53,268 nt of DNA from an uncultured Clostridia bacterium (GCA_947174885.1 CAMWKO010000018.1:1-53268), one strand, 5' to 3'. Shown: positions 26,720 through 34,552, counted from the first letter of the stretch. Notes: generated by a model from the letters alone, not told the origin. Translations and numbers: made by a program.

Positions 26720-27454
26720 ATGGAAAAAAATTTTTATTGCATAGTTATTTTACTTATGTGTATTGCAATCATAACGGGTTGCGGTCAAAACGAAGTGGTA
26801 TCTGGTAATGAAAATGAACATCAAACAGATGTTGCAGAGGATAAGAATGGAAGCGAACATCAAACAGACGCTACAGAGGATAAGAGTGGAAATGAAAATC
26901 AAACAGATGTTACAGAGGAGAAGAACGGAAATGAAAATCAAACAGACGTTGTAGAGGAGAAGAACGGAAATGAAAATCAAACAGACATTTTAGAGAATGA
27001 AAATATGCCTGAAATTGTATTTGATTACACATTTTTCTATGAAGCTAATGAGCCCTATTCGTATATGTTTGTGTTCATTGACAAATATGGTAATGTATAT
27101 TATGGGGATAATGAAATTTATTTTTGTAATGCAGAGGAAAAAATGCACTTATATCAAAATCTCATAAATGATACGGATTGTAAAAAGATAAATGTTGCTG
27201 ATATGAAACAATTACAACAAAAATATGATTTATTAAAGCAAATTGTAAAAGATGGAAATAATAAGGTTACAATAAAAGAATCTGTATTGGATGTTTGCTT
27301 GGGTCAGTATACATGGACTGGATATTATTATGATGAAAATGGTAATCTGAATACTCTTACTTTATATGGTGAGGGTGACAGCAGCTATATCAACAATGAT
27401 AATAGGGCAAAAGAAATAGCGGAATGGATTAGTGGTTTAAAAAATAATAATTAA
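26720..27454 (+). CDS. Lipoprotein with tandem 13-residue repeats
   Basis: The 244-residue product has a lipoprotein signal with lipobox ITGC (Cys21). Residues 33-95 are five near-identical 13-residue repeats of the type ENQTDVTEEKNGN, highly acidic and probably a flexible spacer from the membrane. The remaining 150 residues form an unrecognised domain with YMFVFIDKYGNVYYGDNE. It starts 13 bases after the subtilase stop behind GAGGGGG, so it is cotranscribed. It could tether, inhibit or protect against the protease, but no family match supports a choice. Confidence 0.82.
   Translation: MEKNFYCIVILLMCIAIITGCGQNEVVSGNENEHQTDVAEDKNGSEHQTDATEDKSGNENQTDVTEEKNGNENQTDVVEEKNGNENQTDILENENMPEIVFDYTFFYEANEPYSYMFVFIDKYGNVYYGDNEIYFCNAEEKMHLYQNLINDTDCKKINVADMKQLQQKYDLLKQIVKDGNNKVTIKESVLDVCLGQYTWTGYYYDENGNLNTLTLYGEGDSSYINNDNRAKEIAEWISGLKNNN
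26816..27004 (+). repeat. 39-bp in-frame tandem repeat array
   Basis: Four complete 39-base units and a fifth partial unit lie head to tail inside the lipoprotein gene. Units differ by a few bases, most of which change residues conservatively (ENQTDVTEEKNGN versus EHQTDATEDKSGN). The last two full units are nearly identical, suggesting recent expansion. Confidence 0.9.
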
Positions 27455-27590
27455 AAATATTTTTAAACATTAAGGATTGTTTAGTATTTTATGTAAAATA
27501 TAAACAATTAATACAATATATGTTCAGTTTATAAGTGAGAAAAAAGATTCTGTCATTACAAAGAAATTATTTCAAAATGAAATGCTTACT

Positions 27591-27629
27591 AAAAGGTGTA
27601 GACATGTTAAATGCTCTACGCCTTTTAAA
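27591..27629 (+). terminator. Intrinsic terminator after the lipoprotein gene
   Basis: AAAAGGTGTAGA (27591-27602) pairs with TCTACGCCTTTT (27615-27626) around a 12-base loop, with one G-T pair. It follows the lipoprotein stop by about 135 bases and precedes the 180-bp repeat, so transcription of the agr-protease unit most likely ends here. Confidence 0.8.
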
Positions 27630-27668
27630 TATATTATTTTAATTTTTCTGCAATACATTAATTAACTT

Positions 27669-27848
27669 GAGTTTCCGTATTTTTTATTTTTAGCTTCAAA
27701 AAGCTTACATCATCATAATGATGTAAGCATCTTGCACAAAAAGTTGTAGATGAAAGTTCACTTTCATCTACAATTTTTTATGCAAGATGTCTATGTTGCC
27801 TTTGGCAACAAGACTTTTTGAAGCTAAAAATAAAAAATACGGAAACTC
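27669..27848 (-). repeat. 180-bp palindromic dispersed element, copy 2 (inverted)
   Basis: This copy is exactly as long as copy 1 but in the opposite orientation: the CATCAT/ATGATG arm is on the left and the GTTGCC/GGCAAC arm on the right. The terminal arms (GAGTTTCCGTATTTTTTATT and complement) match over about 35 bases. Identity extends a few bases beyond the termini when copies are aligned in the same orientation (AATTAATTTA next to GAGTTTCC). It lies between convergent genes, right where a bidirectional terminator is needed. Confidence 0.92.
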
Positions 27849-27856
27849 TAAATTAA

Positions 27857-28579
27857 TTAAGTATAGCCCTCCACACCATTACCGATTAAAGACTCTGTAT
27901 CTATCATATAATCATTAAAATTATTTCCATTTATATATACAGGTATCATCATTCCCGGATAATACACAAATGACAGGTCTGTGTCTGTCCAGAGATTAGG
28001 ACTTTTAAAGCTGTATTGTTTTCCTGTATTCATATCAGTATATGTACAATGTATTATAAATGGGTGGCGCTCTTTGGAAGTAATGTTTGTATTATGCTCT
28101 ACATAATCAACTTTTGCCATAACACATTTATATCGACGTATACCTTTTCTTGCCATAATAAAACTAAAAAAACCGAAAGCAATAAATGCTAAGCCAATAA
28201 CTATTAAAACAACAGAAACTATTATTATTCCACTACCTAAATCTATTTTATAGGGATTATCAGGATCACATAACAAAGTAATTTCCTTGCCCACATACAT
28301 ATTAATGCTGTAATATCCAAGATTTATATATTCATATTGCACTCCATCATATTCATAGTTTACATATGTGGTATACGTTTTGTCTCCGTTACTATCATAT
28401 CCACTCTGAATATCAACAATAGTTGCACTTATCTCAACAGCGTTCTTTTTAAATTCCCATTTTGTATATGCATAAATAACACCCACTGCCAGAATTACAA
28501 TGCCTATTATCATAAATATTCCATAAATAATATACTTCTTGATTTTACCTGATTTACTGTTGGTAATATTATTCACCAT
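27857..28579 (-). CDS. DUF3592-like two-helix membrane protein
   Basis: The 240-residue product has two hydrophobic segments (about 15-38 and 114-140) that separate two extracytoplasmic beta-rich units. The first (ISATIVDIQSGYDSNG and on to VNYEYDGVQYE) and second are the DUF3592 type, thought to be envelope proteins of unknown role. A TTG nine codons upstream is possible, but AGGCAAGG lies 6 bases before the ATG at 28579, so I choose that. It is the only intact minus-strand gene in the window, convergent with the agr-lipoprotein unit and separated from it by repeat copy 2. Confidence 0.82.
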   Translation of the reverse strand: MVNNITNSKSGKIKKYIIYGIFMIIGIVILAVGVIYAYTKWEFKKNAVEISATIVDIQSGYDSNGDKTYTTYVNYEYDGVQYEYINLGYYSINMYVGKEITLLCDPDNPYKIDLGSGIIIVSVVLIVIGLAFIAFGFFSFIMARKGIRRYKCVMAKVDYVEHNTNITSKERHPFIIHCTYTDMNTGKQYSFKSPNLWTDTDLSFVYYPGMMIPVYINGNNFNDYMIDTESLIGNGVEGYT

Positions 28580-28947
28580 TATATACCTTGCCTTTCCTAA
28601 TTCCAATTAACATTATAAAACCATAACTGTACATTCACCTGCTACACTATGTAAGCTCTTTTATACTGATATTTATATCATTATAACACATTTCCGACTA
28701 ATTGTTCTTAATAATATTCGGTTCTTTTAACGTTTCTTATGAAAAATCTTTACAGTCAGCTATAAACCTTCTGCATACTTCTTTATATTTAGGGTTGTTC
28801 TGTTCTAATTTAGTTATAGTTGTAAAATAGTCAATATTTTGATATGATTAGTCATAATAATAAAATCGTTTTGGTATGTATTTTTAAAATATATTTTTTA
28901 AATTATAAGATATACAAAATAATAAAATTATAAAGGTACAATAATAA
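28580..28947. other. Intergenic stretch upstream of the receiver relic
   Basis: No coding sequence with a credible start is seen in these 368 bases. They contain the minus-strand promoter region of the DUF3592 gene (a TATAAT-like box lies about 30 bases upstream of its ATG) and AT-rich sequence that may be further decay of the relic regulator locus. Confidence 0.45.
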
Positions 28948-29151
28948 ATGGAATGTATCTGTTATAGTAATGCACAGGAGGTGATTGATAAGTTTTGGTA
29001 GGATTCCATTCAAATCCATTTTTTAGACATAGAGTATGGAGAGTTATTAGGAATGGGTGTAGCATGCAGATTAGAGAAAATGTGTCAGGATATAGGGATT
29101 GTATGTGTGACGAATCAGAAATCAGAACTAAGGGATAAATTGAAAGGTTAA
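28948..29151 (+). pseudogene. Broken receiver domain of a LytTR-type response regulator
   Basis: The plus-strand frame reads SNAQEVIDKFW, a TAG stop at 28999-29001, then DSIQIHFLDIEYGELLGMG followed by VACRLEK and DIGIVCVTNQ, ending in TAA at 29149. It aligns by eye with the intact agr regulator (GEEFLAKIDEAVKYDIIFLD, then IEVAYRLRK and IIIFITNH), including the phosphoacceptor Asp of FLDIE. The N-terminal acidic pocket and the whole LytTR domain are missing. It is a relic of a second agr-like regulator, 7.5 kb from the intact one. Confidence 0.75.
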
Positions 29152-29177
29152 AAAATTTCATTGACGGAAGTATATTT

Positions 29178-29843
29178 TTGAAAAAATATAAATTACTTGT
29201 TTTTATATGTGGCATCATTATTATATGTACTGCTTGTAAAAATGATTATGGAAAAAACAGTGAAGAAAGTAAAGAAACAGAAAAGACAGGTACAACCAAT
29301 AAGGAAAATGAATTATTAAATTATGAAAATCTGATAATGACAATAATATGTAACTATCCGGAGAATGATACAGGAAATATATATTATTTTTTAGCTATAA
29401 TGAATGATGGCTCTGTATACTCAATGAAATATTCATTAAATGAAAGTGGTTCTGATAATAATAACTTTTTAAAAAAATTGTATACTTGTGATGATTCGCT
29501 TTGGAGCTTATTTGATAATGTCGAACTGCTAGGAAAACTTTCAGATGAAAAGGTTTATTTAATAAATGAAAATATTATGAAAGTTAATTTGGATAGTGAT
29601 TATTATGATAGGAAAAGTGAAGATTTTGGGATAGAACCTGAGGATATTGAGTTTATTCAATATAATGCATGGTGTTATCCGTTGATGTCTGAAGGAAACA
29701 AAAAAGCATTTCATGTTAAAACATGGGGAGCTGCTAGAGGTTGCTCCTATGAAACATATGATGAAATGTCAGTTACTATTCTTGAGGCTATTATGGAAGA
29801 TGAAATTTATAAGCTGCAGAATGCTGGTTACATAGCTAAATAA
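29178..29843 (+). CDS. Lipoprotein of unknown function
   Basis: The 221-residue product starts with TTG and has a lipoprotein signal with Cys20 in the lipobox CTAC, then a Lys/Glu/Thr-rich spacer (about 22-48) and a single unrecognised domain. The opening of that domain, IYYFLAIMNDGSVYSMKYSL, has the same shape as the lipoprotein beside the agr protease (YMFVFIDKYGNVYYGDNE). They may be distant paralogues. The ribosome binding site is weak (CGGAAG). It lies 26 bases after the receiver relic. Confidence 0.65.
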   Translation: MKKYKLLVFICGIIIICTACKNDYGKNSEESKETEKTGTTNKENELLNYENLIMTIICNYPENDTGNIYYFLAIMNDGSVYSMKYSLNESGSDNNNFLKKLYTCDDSLWSLFDNVELLGKLSDEKVYLINENIMKVNLDSDYYDRKSEDFGIEPEDIEFIQYNAWCYPLMSEGNKKAFHVKTWGAARGCSYETYDEMSVTILEAIMEDEIYKLQNAGYIAK

Positions 29844-29945
29844 ATTATTAAAAACAGATAAATAATATTACATAATACTATAATGGGAAATAACTGCGAA
29901 GTTAAAATTGCGTGATGAATTAGAATTATGGAGGAAGAAAACAGA

Positions 29946-30245
29946 ATGATGAAAAAATTATTAATTATATTTAATGTGTTGATAGCAGTAATTTCTTTTT
30001 TTACATTTATTATTGGGAATGTTATAATTACCTTTGGGAATAAAGTAAATGGTGATTTTTTTGTTTTAGGGGGATATGCTATTATTATTGTTCCTATATT
30101 AATTAGTTTTATTGTTAATATGATTATGCTTATAAAAATAAAACAGAAAGTAGTTAATAATATTTTTTTAAATCTTTTAATTATAATTGTAATCAATATA
30201 GTTCCATATTTAACTGCGTATTTAATTTTTTGGAATGAGATTTAA
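29946..30245 (+). CDS. Small three-helix membrane protein
   Basis: I do not recognise this 99-residue protein. It has three strongly hydrophobic segments (about 4-28, 42-62, 72-95) and almost no soluble part. An ATG at 29928 opens the frame, but it overlaps the ribosome binding site GGAGG (29930-29934), so the ATG at 29946 is preferred. It is about 100 bases downstream of the lipoprotein gene. Function unknown. Confidence 0.55.
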   Translation: MMKKLLIIFNVLIAVISFFTFIIGNVIITFGNKVNGDFFVLGGYAIIIVPILISFIVNMIMLIKIKQKVVNNIFLNLLIIIVINIVPYLTAYLIFWNEI

Positions 30246-30306
30246 TAATATTATTTAAAATCATATCAATGAATTATTTAAGAAATATATTGAACTAAGT
30301 AATAAA

Positions 30307-30489
30307 TTGAAAGGTTCAAAAATTGGAGTTGGGAGCCAGGTTTTATTGATTATGGCTGTTTTTCAGATTATAATTTATATTAATTACAGAGTAAAAAGAT
30401 TGGCTACAACAAAATATAAGCTTATATACATAATAACGGATTTATTTTTTGCACTGATAACAGTCTTGTACTGGTCTTTATGGATTTGA
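30307..30489 (+). CDS. Possible 60-residue membrane peptide or gene fragment
   Basis: The frame opens with TTG, has no ribosome binding site, and encodes two hydrophobic stretches (about 11-26 and 40-58) around a basic segment (YRVKRLATTKYK). Its first bases (AATTGAAAGGTT with flanks) repeat the end of the receiver relic (29132-29155) almost exactly, suggesting shared ancestry or rearrangement. It is as likely to be the 3' end of a decayed gene as a functional gene. Confidence 0.3.
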   Translation: MKGSKIGVGSQVLLIMAVFQIIIYINYRVKRLATTKYKLIYIITDLFFALITVLYWSLWI

Positions 30490-30789
30490 CCATGGATTTG
30501 ACCATGGTGGTTTTTTGATATTATTTATCTGTTCTAATAAAACGGAAAATAATTAATAGAAAATTTTAATAATGGTAATGAGATGATTTTCAAATTATGA
30601 ATAAGGACAATGATGAAACTATTAATAGATAGCTATAAGGGGAAATATATAGAGGGAAATTTTAAGACAGTAAGTAATGATATGAGTGGATTCAAAATGA
30701 CAGAGATACAAAAAATAATAAAAACAAAAAAGATTAATCCTTTCAGATTTATTAAAAAGATATAAATAATTGATAGGTTGAAAATGTAG
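30490..30789. other. Decayed or non-coding stretch before ilvE
   Basis: ATGGATTTGACC is duplicated head to tail at about 30479-30505 and followed by a small ACCATGGT palindrome and T run. A 51-codon frame from ATG 30610 to TAA 30765 (MMKLLIDSYKGKYIEGNFKT and on) has only a weak AAGGA and no recognisable family, so I do not call it a gene. The rest shows nothing recognisable. Confidence 0.4.
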
Positions 30790-30833
30790 TTGTTACAAAT
30801 TTATAACTGTTTACAATATCAAAATGTTGTAAA
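30790..30833 (+). promoter_or_regulatory. Probable ilvE promoter with overlapping dyad
   Basis: TTGTTA (30790-30795) and TACAAT (30812-30817) are 16 bases apart. The -10 box lies inside a perfect 7-base dyad, TTTACAA (30810-30816) and TTGTAAA (30827-30833), with a 10-base spacer. A repressor bound there would block initiation. The dyad is not a CodY-type box; the regulator is unknown. Confidence 0.5.
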
Positions 30834-30856
30834 TATCTTGCATACTTTTTTCTTTA

Positions 30857-30892
30857 GTGCTAAACTTATCTAAGTTTAAGCACATTATTTTT
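30857..30892 (+). terminator. Hairpin and T run in the ilvE leader (possible attenuator)
   Basis: GTGCTAAACTTA pairs with TAAGTTTAAGCAC (one bulged A, 2-base loop, 30857-30883), and TTATTTTT follows. Between promoter and gene this would be an attenuator. A second stem TATAAATAC/GTATTTATA (30906-30927) ends next to the ilvE ribosome binding site. No leader peptide with Leu/Val/Ile codons was found. Confidence 0.5.
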
Positions 30893-30946
30893 GTGTGGTA
30901 TCTTATATAAATACTTTGGTATTTATAAGAAAGGAAGTAATAGTTT

Positions 30947-31972
30947 ATGGAAAAGAAGAATATTGATTGGGCAAATATTGGATTTGGTTATCAGGATACT
31001 GATAAGAGATTTGTATCAAATTATAAGAATGGTGCATGGGATGAGGGTACTTTGACAAGTGATAATACAGTTACAATTAGTGAATGTGCATGTGTTTTAC
31101 AGTACGCTCAGACATGTTTTGAAGGATTAAAGGCGTATACAACGGAGGATGGACATATTGTATGCTTCAGACCTGACCTAAATGCTTCTCGTATGAAGGA
31201 CTCATGTCTTAGGCTTGAAATGCCGGTATTTCCGGAAGATAGATTCGTACAGGCAGTTAAAGATGTTGTATTAGCAAATGAAGCATATGTTCCACCATAT
31301 GGCTCAGGTGCTACATTATATATCAGACCATATATGTTTGGCTCAAACGCAGTTATTGGTGTTAAGCCGGCAGATGAGTATCAGTTTAGAATTTTTACTA
31401 CTCCGGTAGGTCCATACTTCAAGGGTGGTGCAAAGCCTCTTACAATTAAGATTAGTGATTTTGACAGAGCAGCTCCTCATGGAACCGGTGATATCAAGGC
31501 AGGTCTTAACTATGCCATGAGCTTACATGCAATAGTTACGGCTCACAATGAAGGCTATGCTGAAAATATGTACTTAGATGCAGCTACACGTACAAAGGTA
31601 GAGGAGACAGGTGGAGCCAACTTCTTATTCATTACAAAGGACGGAAAGGTAGTTACACCTAAGTCAAACAGTATTCTACCATCAATTACCCGTCGTTCAC
31701 TTATGGTTGTTGCCAAGGATTATCTTGGACTTGAAGTTGAAGAAAGAGAAGTATATGTTGAGGAATTAAAGGATTTTGCTGAGTGCGGTTTATGCGGTAC
31801 GGCAGCAGTTATTTCACCGGTAGGAAAGATTGTTGACCATGGTAAGGAAATCGTATTACCAAGTGGTATGGATGAGATGGGACCAACAATCAAGAAGTTA
31901 TACGATACATTAACAGGTATTCAGATGGGAAGAATCGAAGCTCCGGATGGATGGATTGAGGTTATTAAATAA
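30947..31972 (+). CDS. ilvE: Branched-chain amino acid aminotransferase
   Basis: This fold-type IV PLP enzyme interconverts Leu, Ile and Val with their 2-keto acids. The 341-residue length and blocks (CFEGLKAYTTEDG, LYIRPYMFGSNAVIGVKPA, GTGDIKAGLNYAMS with the PLP Lys, VEETGGANFLFI, ECGLCGTAAVISPVG) fit the long bacterial/eukaryotic-like BCAT group. GAAAGGAAG precedes the ATG. It is transcribed alone, with its own leader, and is followed by the preQ1 riboswitch. Confidence 0.95.
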   Translation: MEKKNIDWANIGFGYQDTDKRFVSNYKNGAWDEGTLTSDNTVTISECACVLQYAQTCFEGLKAYTTEDGHIVCFRPDLNASRMKDSCLRLEMPVFPEDRFVQAVKDVVLANEAYVPPYGSGATLYIRPYMFGSNAVIGVKPADEYQFRIFTTPVGPYFKGGAKPLTIKISDFDRAAPHGTGDIKAGLNYAMSLHAIVTAHNEGYAENMYLDAATRTKVEETGGANFLFITKDGKVVTPKSNSILPSITRRSLMVVAKDYLGLEVEEREVYVEELKDFAECGLCGTAAVISPVGKIVDHGKEIVLPSGMDEMGPTIKKLYDTLTGIQMGRIEAPDGWIEVIK

Positions 31973-32039
31973 TACAGAAAACCAAATAAATGTAAAAGAG
32001 TAAATAGTAAAATAATTAAATATTTTATATTAAATATTA

Positions 32040-32120
32040 AGACAGTTCGCTTGTACCATCCTGTCTATAAAAAAAACCAGGACTATCAAATCGAATAGGG
32101 TAGTCCTATTCGATTTTTTT
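32040..32120 (+). promoter_or_regulatory. PreQ1-I riboswitch with terminator/antiterminator
   Basis: P1 is GACAG (32041-32045) with CTGTC (32061-32065). The loop TTCGCTTGTACCATC matches the class I preQ1 pattern, and an A-rich tail (TATAAAAAAAACCAGG) follows. The loop CTTG (32050-32053) can pair with the tail CAGG (32078-32081) as the H-type pseudoknot. Downstream, AAATCGAATAGG (32088-32099) and CCTATTCGATTT (32105-32116) plus T run form a terminator. AGGACTA (32079-32085) pairs with TAGTCCT (32101-32107) as the competing antiterminator. Because CAGG is shared, ligand binding should free the terminator and switch off the queuosine-precursor operon that follows. Confidence 0.9.
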
Positions 32121-32156
32121 ATAACAAAAAATTTTGTCATTACTTTAGGAGGTAAT

Positions 32157-32585
32157 ATGTTTACGCTTATATCAGAAGGTAGCTTTGATGCGGCACATTT
32201 TTTACATGGGTATAATGGAAAGTGCAGTAATATTCATGGCCATAGGTGGAGAGTTGTAGTGGAAATATATAGTGATACTTTAAAGGAAGATACACATACT
32301 AGAGGTATGGTACTGGATTTTGATACCTTAAAGGAGGATATAAAAAGTGAGGTGGATTATTTTGACCATTCACTTATTATTGAAAAATCATCGCTACGAG
32401 AAAAGACATATGAGGCATTAAAGGAAGAAGGAATAAAGCTTATAGAGGTAAATTTCAGAACTACAGCCGAAAATTTTTCAAAATATTTTTATGAAGTTTT
32501 TGAAAAAAAGGGTTATCAGGTCAAAAAGGTAAGTGTATATGAAACACCCAATAATTGTGCAACATATTATAAATGTATAGATTAA
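32157..32585 (+). CDS. queD: 6-carboxytetrahydropterin synthase QueD
   Basis: QueD converts dihydroneopterin triphosphate to 6-carboxy-tetrahydropterin, an early step toward preQ0. The 142-residue protein has the zinc-binding histidines His14, His27 and His29 (DAAHF and NIHGHRW) and catalytic Cys23 in GKCSNIHGH, with FDHSLI later. AGGAGG lies before the ATG. It is the first gene after the preQ1 riboswitch. Confidence 0.95.
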   Translation: MFTLISEGSFDAAHFLHGYNGKCSNIHGHRWRVVVEIYSDTLKEDTHTRGMVLDFDTLKEDIKSEVDYFDHSLIIEKSSLREKTYEALKEEGIKLIEVNFRTTAENFSKYFYEVFEKKGYQVKKVSVYETPNNCATYYKCID

Positions 32586-32601
32586 TGGTGAGGAAATAGC
32601 T

Positions 32602-33270
32602 ATGGCAGAATTTAAAGTTGTAGAAAAATTTGTAAGTATTAACGGAGAAGGTGTAAGAGCCGGACAACTGGCAGTATTTATAAGATTTTTAGGATGTAAT
32701 CTGAATTGTAATTACTGTGATACAAAATGGGCAAATACAGATAATACTGCGTATGAAGTAATGAATGAGTTTGAAATATACAAATACATTAAGGATACAG
32801 GGGTTAAAAATGTTACTTTAACGGGTGGTGAACCATTATTCAGAGATTATATGGTGGTGCTTTTAAGGCTTTTAGGAGTGGATGAAAGCATCAACATTGA
32901 GATAGAAACGAATGGAAGTGTGGATTTCTCCGGGCTTTTGGAGGTATGTAAAAATATAAGCTTTACAATGGATTATAAGCTTCCGGATAGTGGTATGGAA
33001 GCTTATATGTGCCTTGGCAATATGGAGATACTTAGAAAAATAGATACTGTCAAATTTGTATCAGGAAGTATAGAAGACCTGCAAAGGACTAAGGAGATTA
33101 TAAAACAATATAATCTGACGGAGAAATGTCATATATATATAAGTCCTGTTTTTGGAAAGATAGATCCGGCAGATATTGTGGAATTTATGAAAGATAATCA
33201 TATGAATGATGTTAATTTACAGCTGCAGCTGCATAAGTTTATATGGAGTCCTGACAAAAAAGGTGTGTAA
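32602..33270 (+). CDS. queE: 7-carboxy-7-deazaguanine synthase QueE (radical SAM)
   Basis: QueE rearranges 6-carboxy-tetrahydropterin to 7-carboxy-7-deazaguanine with a 4Fe-4S cluster and SAM. Cys32, Cys36 and Cys39 form the CxxxCxxC motif in GCNLNCNYCDTKW; VTLTGGEP and IEIETNGS are the SAM and substrate segments. At 222 residues it is the usual short QueE. It follows queD by 16 bases. Confidence 0.95.
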   Translation: MAEFKVVEKFVSINGEGVRAGQLAVFIRFLGCNLNCNYCDTKWANTDNTAYEVMNEFEIYKYIKDTGVKNVTLTGGEPLFRDYMVVLLRLLGVDESINIEIETNGSVDFSGLLEVCKNISFTMDYKLPDSGMEAYMCLGNMEILRKIDTVKFVSGSIEDLQRTKEIIKQYNLTEKCHIYISPVFGKIDPADIVEFMKDNHMNDVNLQLQLHKFIWSPDKKGV

Positions 33271-33288
33271 TGTGAAAGGAAGATTAAA

Positions 33289-33864
33289 ATGGCAATAGAT
33301 ACAAATGCAATTAAAGAGCATATAAAGGGAATTATTGTTGCATTGGGAGATGACCCGAATCGAGAAGGTCTTTTAGATACACCGGACAGAGTAGCGAAGA
33401 TGTATGAAGAGGTTTTTGAGGGGATGAATTATACAAATGATGAAATTGCTGTTATGTTTGATAAGACCTTTGACAGTGATATGGATTTTAATGATGGTGA
33501 TAAGGATTTGGTTGTAGTTAAGGATATTGATATTTTCAGCTATTGTGAGCATCACCTGGCATTAATGTATGACATGAAGGTGACTGTGGCCTATGTACCA
33601 AAAGGTAAGGTTATCGGACTTAGCAAAATAGCAAGAATATGTGATATGGTATCTAAAAGGCTTCAGTTACAGGAGAGAATCGGAAGTGATATAGCAGATA
33701 TAATGCAAAAGGTTACAGGCTCAGGAGATGTAGCAGTGCTTATTGAGGGATGTCATAGCTGTATGACTGCAAGAGGTATTAAAAAAACAGCAGCTAAGAC
33801 ATATACAACTACTCTTAGAGGTAAATTTAAGGATGACATCAGTTTGCAGATGAGGTTGAAATAG
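33289..33864 (+). CDS. folE: GTP cyclohydrolase I
   Basis: FolE makes dihydroneopterin triphosphate from GTP, the shared precursor of folate and queuosine. In the 191-residue protein, [25 protein letters not shown] (zinc ligands Cys86 and His89), [19 protein letters not shown] and [11 protein letters not shown] (third zinc ligand Cys158) are all present. Its position inside a preQ1-controlled operon makes supply of queuosine precursor its likely job here. Confidence 0.96.
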   Translation: MAIDTNAIKEHIKGIIVALGDDPNREGLLDTPDRVAKMYEEVFEGMNYTNDEIAVMFDKTFDSDMDFNDGDKDLVVVKDIDIFSYCEHHLALMYDMKVTVAYVPKGKVIGLSKIARICDMVSKRLQLQERIGSDIADIMQKVTGSGDVAVLIEGCHSCMTARGIKKTAAKTYTTTLRGKFKDDISLQMRLK

Positions 33865-33865
33865 T

Positions 33866-34552
33866 ATGAAAGCATTAGTTTTATCCAGTGGTGGGGTAGA
33901 TTCTACCACCTGTCTTGGAATGGCAGTAGAAAAGTATGGGAAGGAAAATGTAGTTACACTTTCTGTTTCTTATGGACAGAAGCATATAAAGGAAATAGAA
34001 GCAGCAAAAAATGTATCTGAATATTATGGTGTAGAGCATTTATATCTGGATTTGGCAAAGATATTTCAGTATAGTGACTGCTCTTTATTATCTCATTCAG
34101 ATAAGGAAATACCCCATGAATCCTATGTTAATCAGCTTGCAGAAACGGAAGGAAATCCTGTTTCTACATATGTACCTTTTAGAAACGGATTGTTTTTATC
34201 TTCGGCAGCAAGTATTGCATTATCAAAGGAATGTGATGTGATTTATTATGGTGCTCATAGTGATGATGCGGCAGGTAATGCCTATCCTGACTGTAGCAGT
34301 GCTTTTAATAACGCAATGGGACAGGCCATATATGAGGGAAGCGGTAAAAAACTTAAAATTCTGGCTCCTTTTGTGGAATGGACAAAAAAGGATGTAGTTA
34401 AAGAGGGGTTAAGACTTAAGGTTCCATATGAGCTTACCTGGAGCTGCTATGAGGGAGGAGATACACCTTGTGGTGCTTGTGGTACATGTATTGACAGAAG
34501 AAAAGCATTTGAAGAAAATGGTGTGACCGACCCCGCACTTAGAAAGGAATAG
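33866..34552 (+). CDS. queC: 7-cyano-7-deazaguanine (preQ0) synthase QueC
   Basis: QueC converts 7-carboxy-7-deazaguanine to preQ0 using ATP and ammonia. The 228 residues begin with the PP-loop [13 protein letters not shown] and have the zinc-binding Cys cluster [20 protein letters not shown] near the end. [17 protein letters not shown] is the typical QueC segment. Its ATG is one base after the folE stop, so translation is coupled. Confidence 0.96.
   Translation: MKALVLSSGGVDSTTCLGMAVEKYGKENVVTLSVSYGQKHIKEIEAAKNVSEYYGVEHLYLDLAKIFQYSDCSLLSHSDKEIPHESYVNQLAETEGNPVSTYVPFRNGLFLSSAASIALSKECDVIYYGAHSDDAAGNAYPDCSSAFNNAMGQAIYEGSGKKLKILAPFVEWTKKDVVKEGLRLKVPYELTWSCYEGGDTPCGACGTCIDRRKAFEENGVTDPALRKE

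Noticed and set aside
26816-27004. Surface adhesin repeats
   Set aside because: Repeats are short, acidic and flexible with no adhesin domain; they read better as a spacer.
30610-30765. 51-residue open frame before ilvE
   Set aside because: Weak ribosome binding site, no recognisable domain, very AT-rich codon use and location in a decayed stretch; not enough to call a gene.
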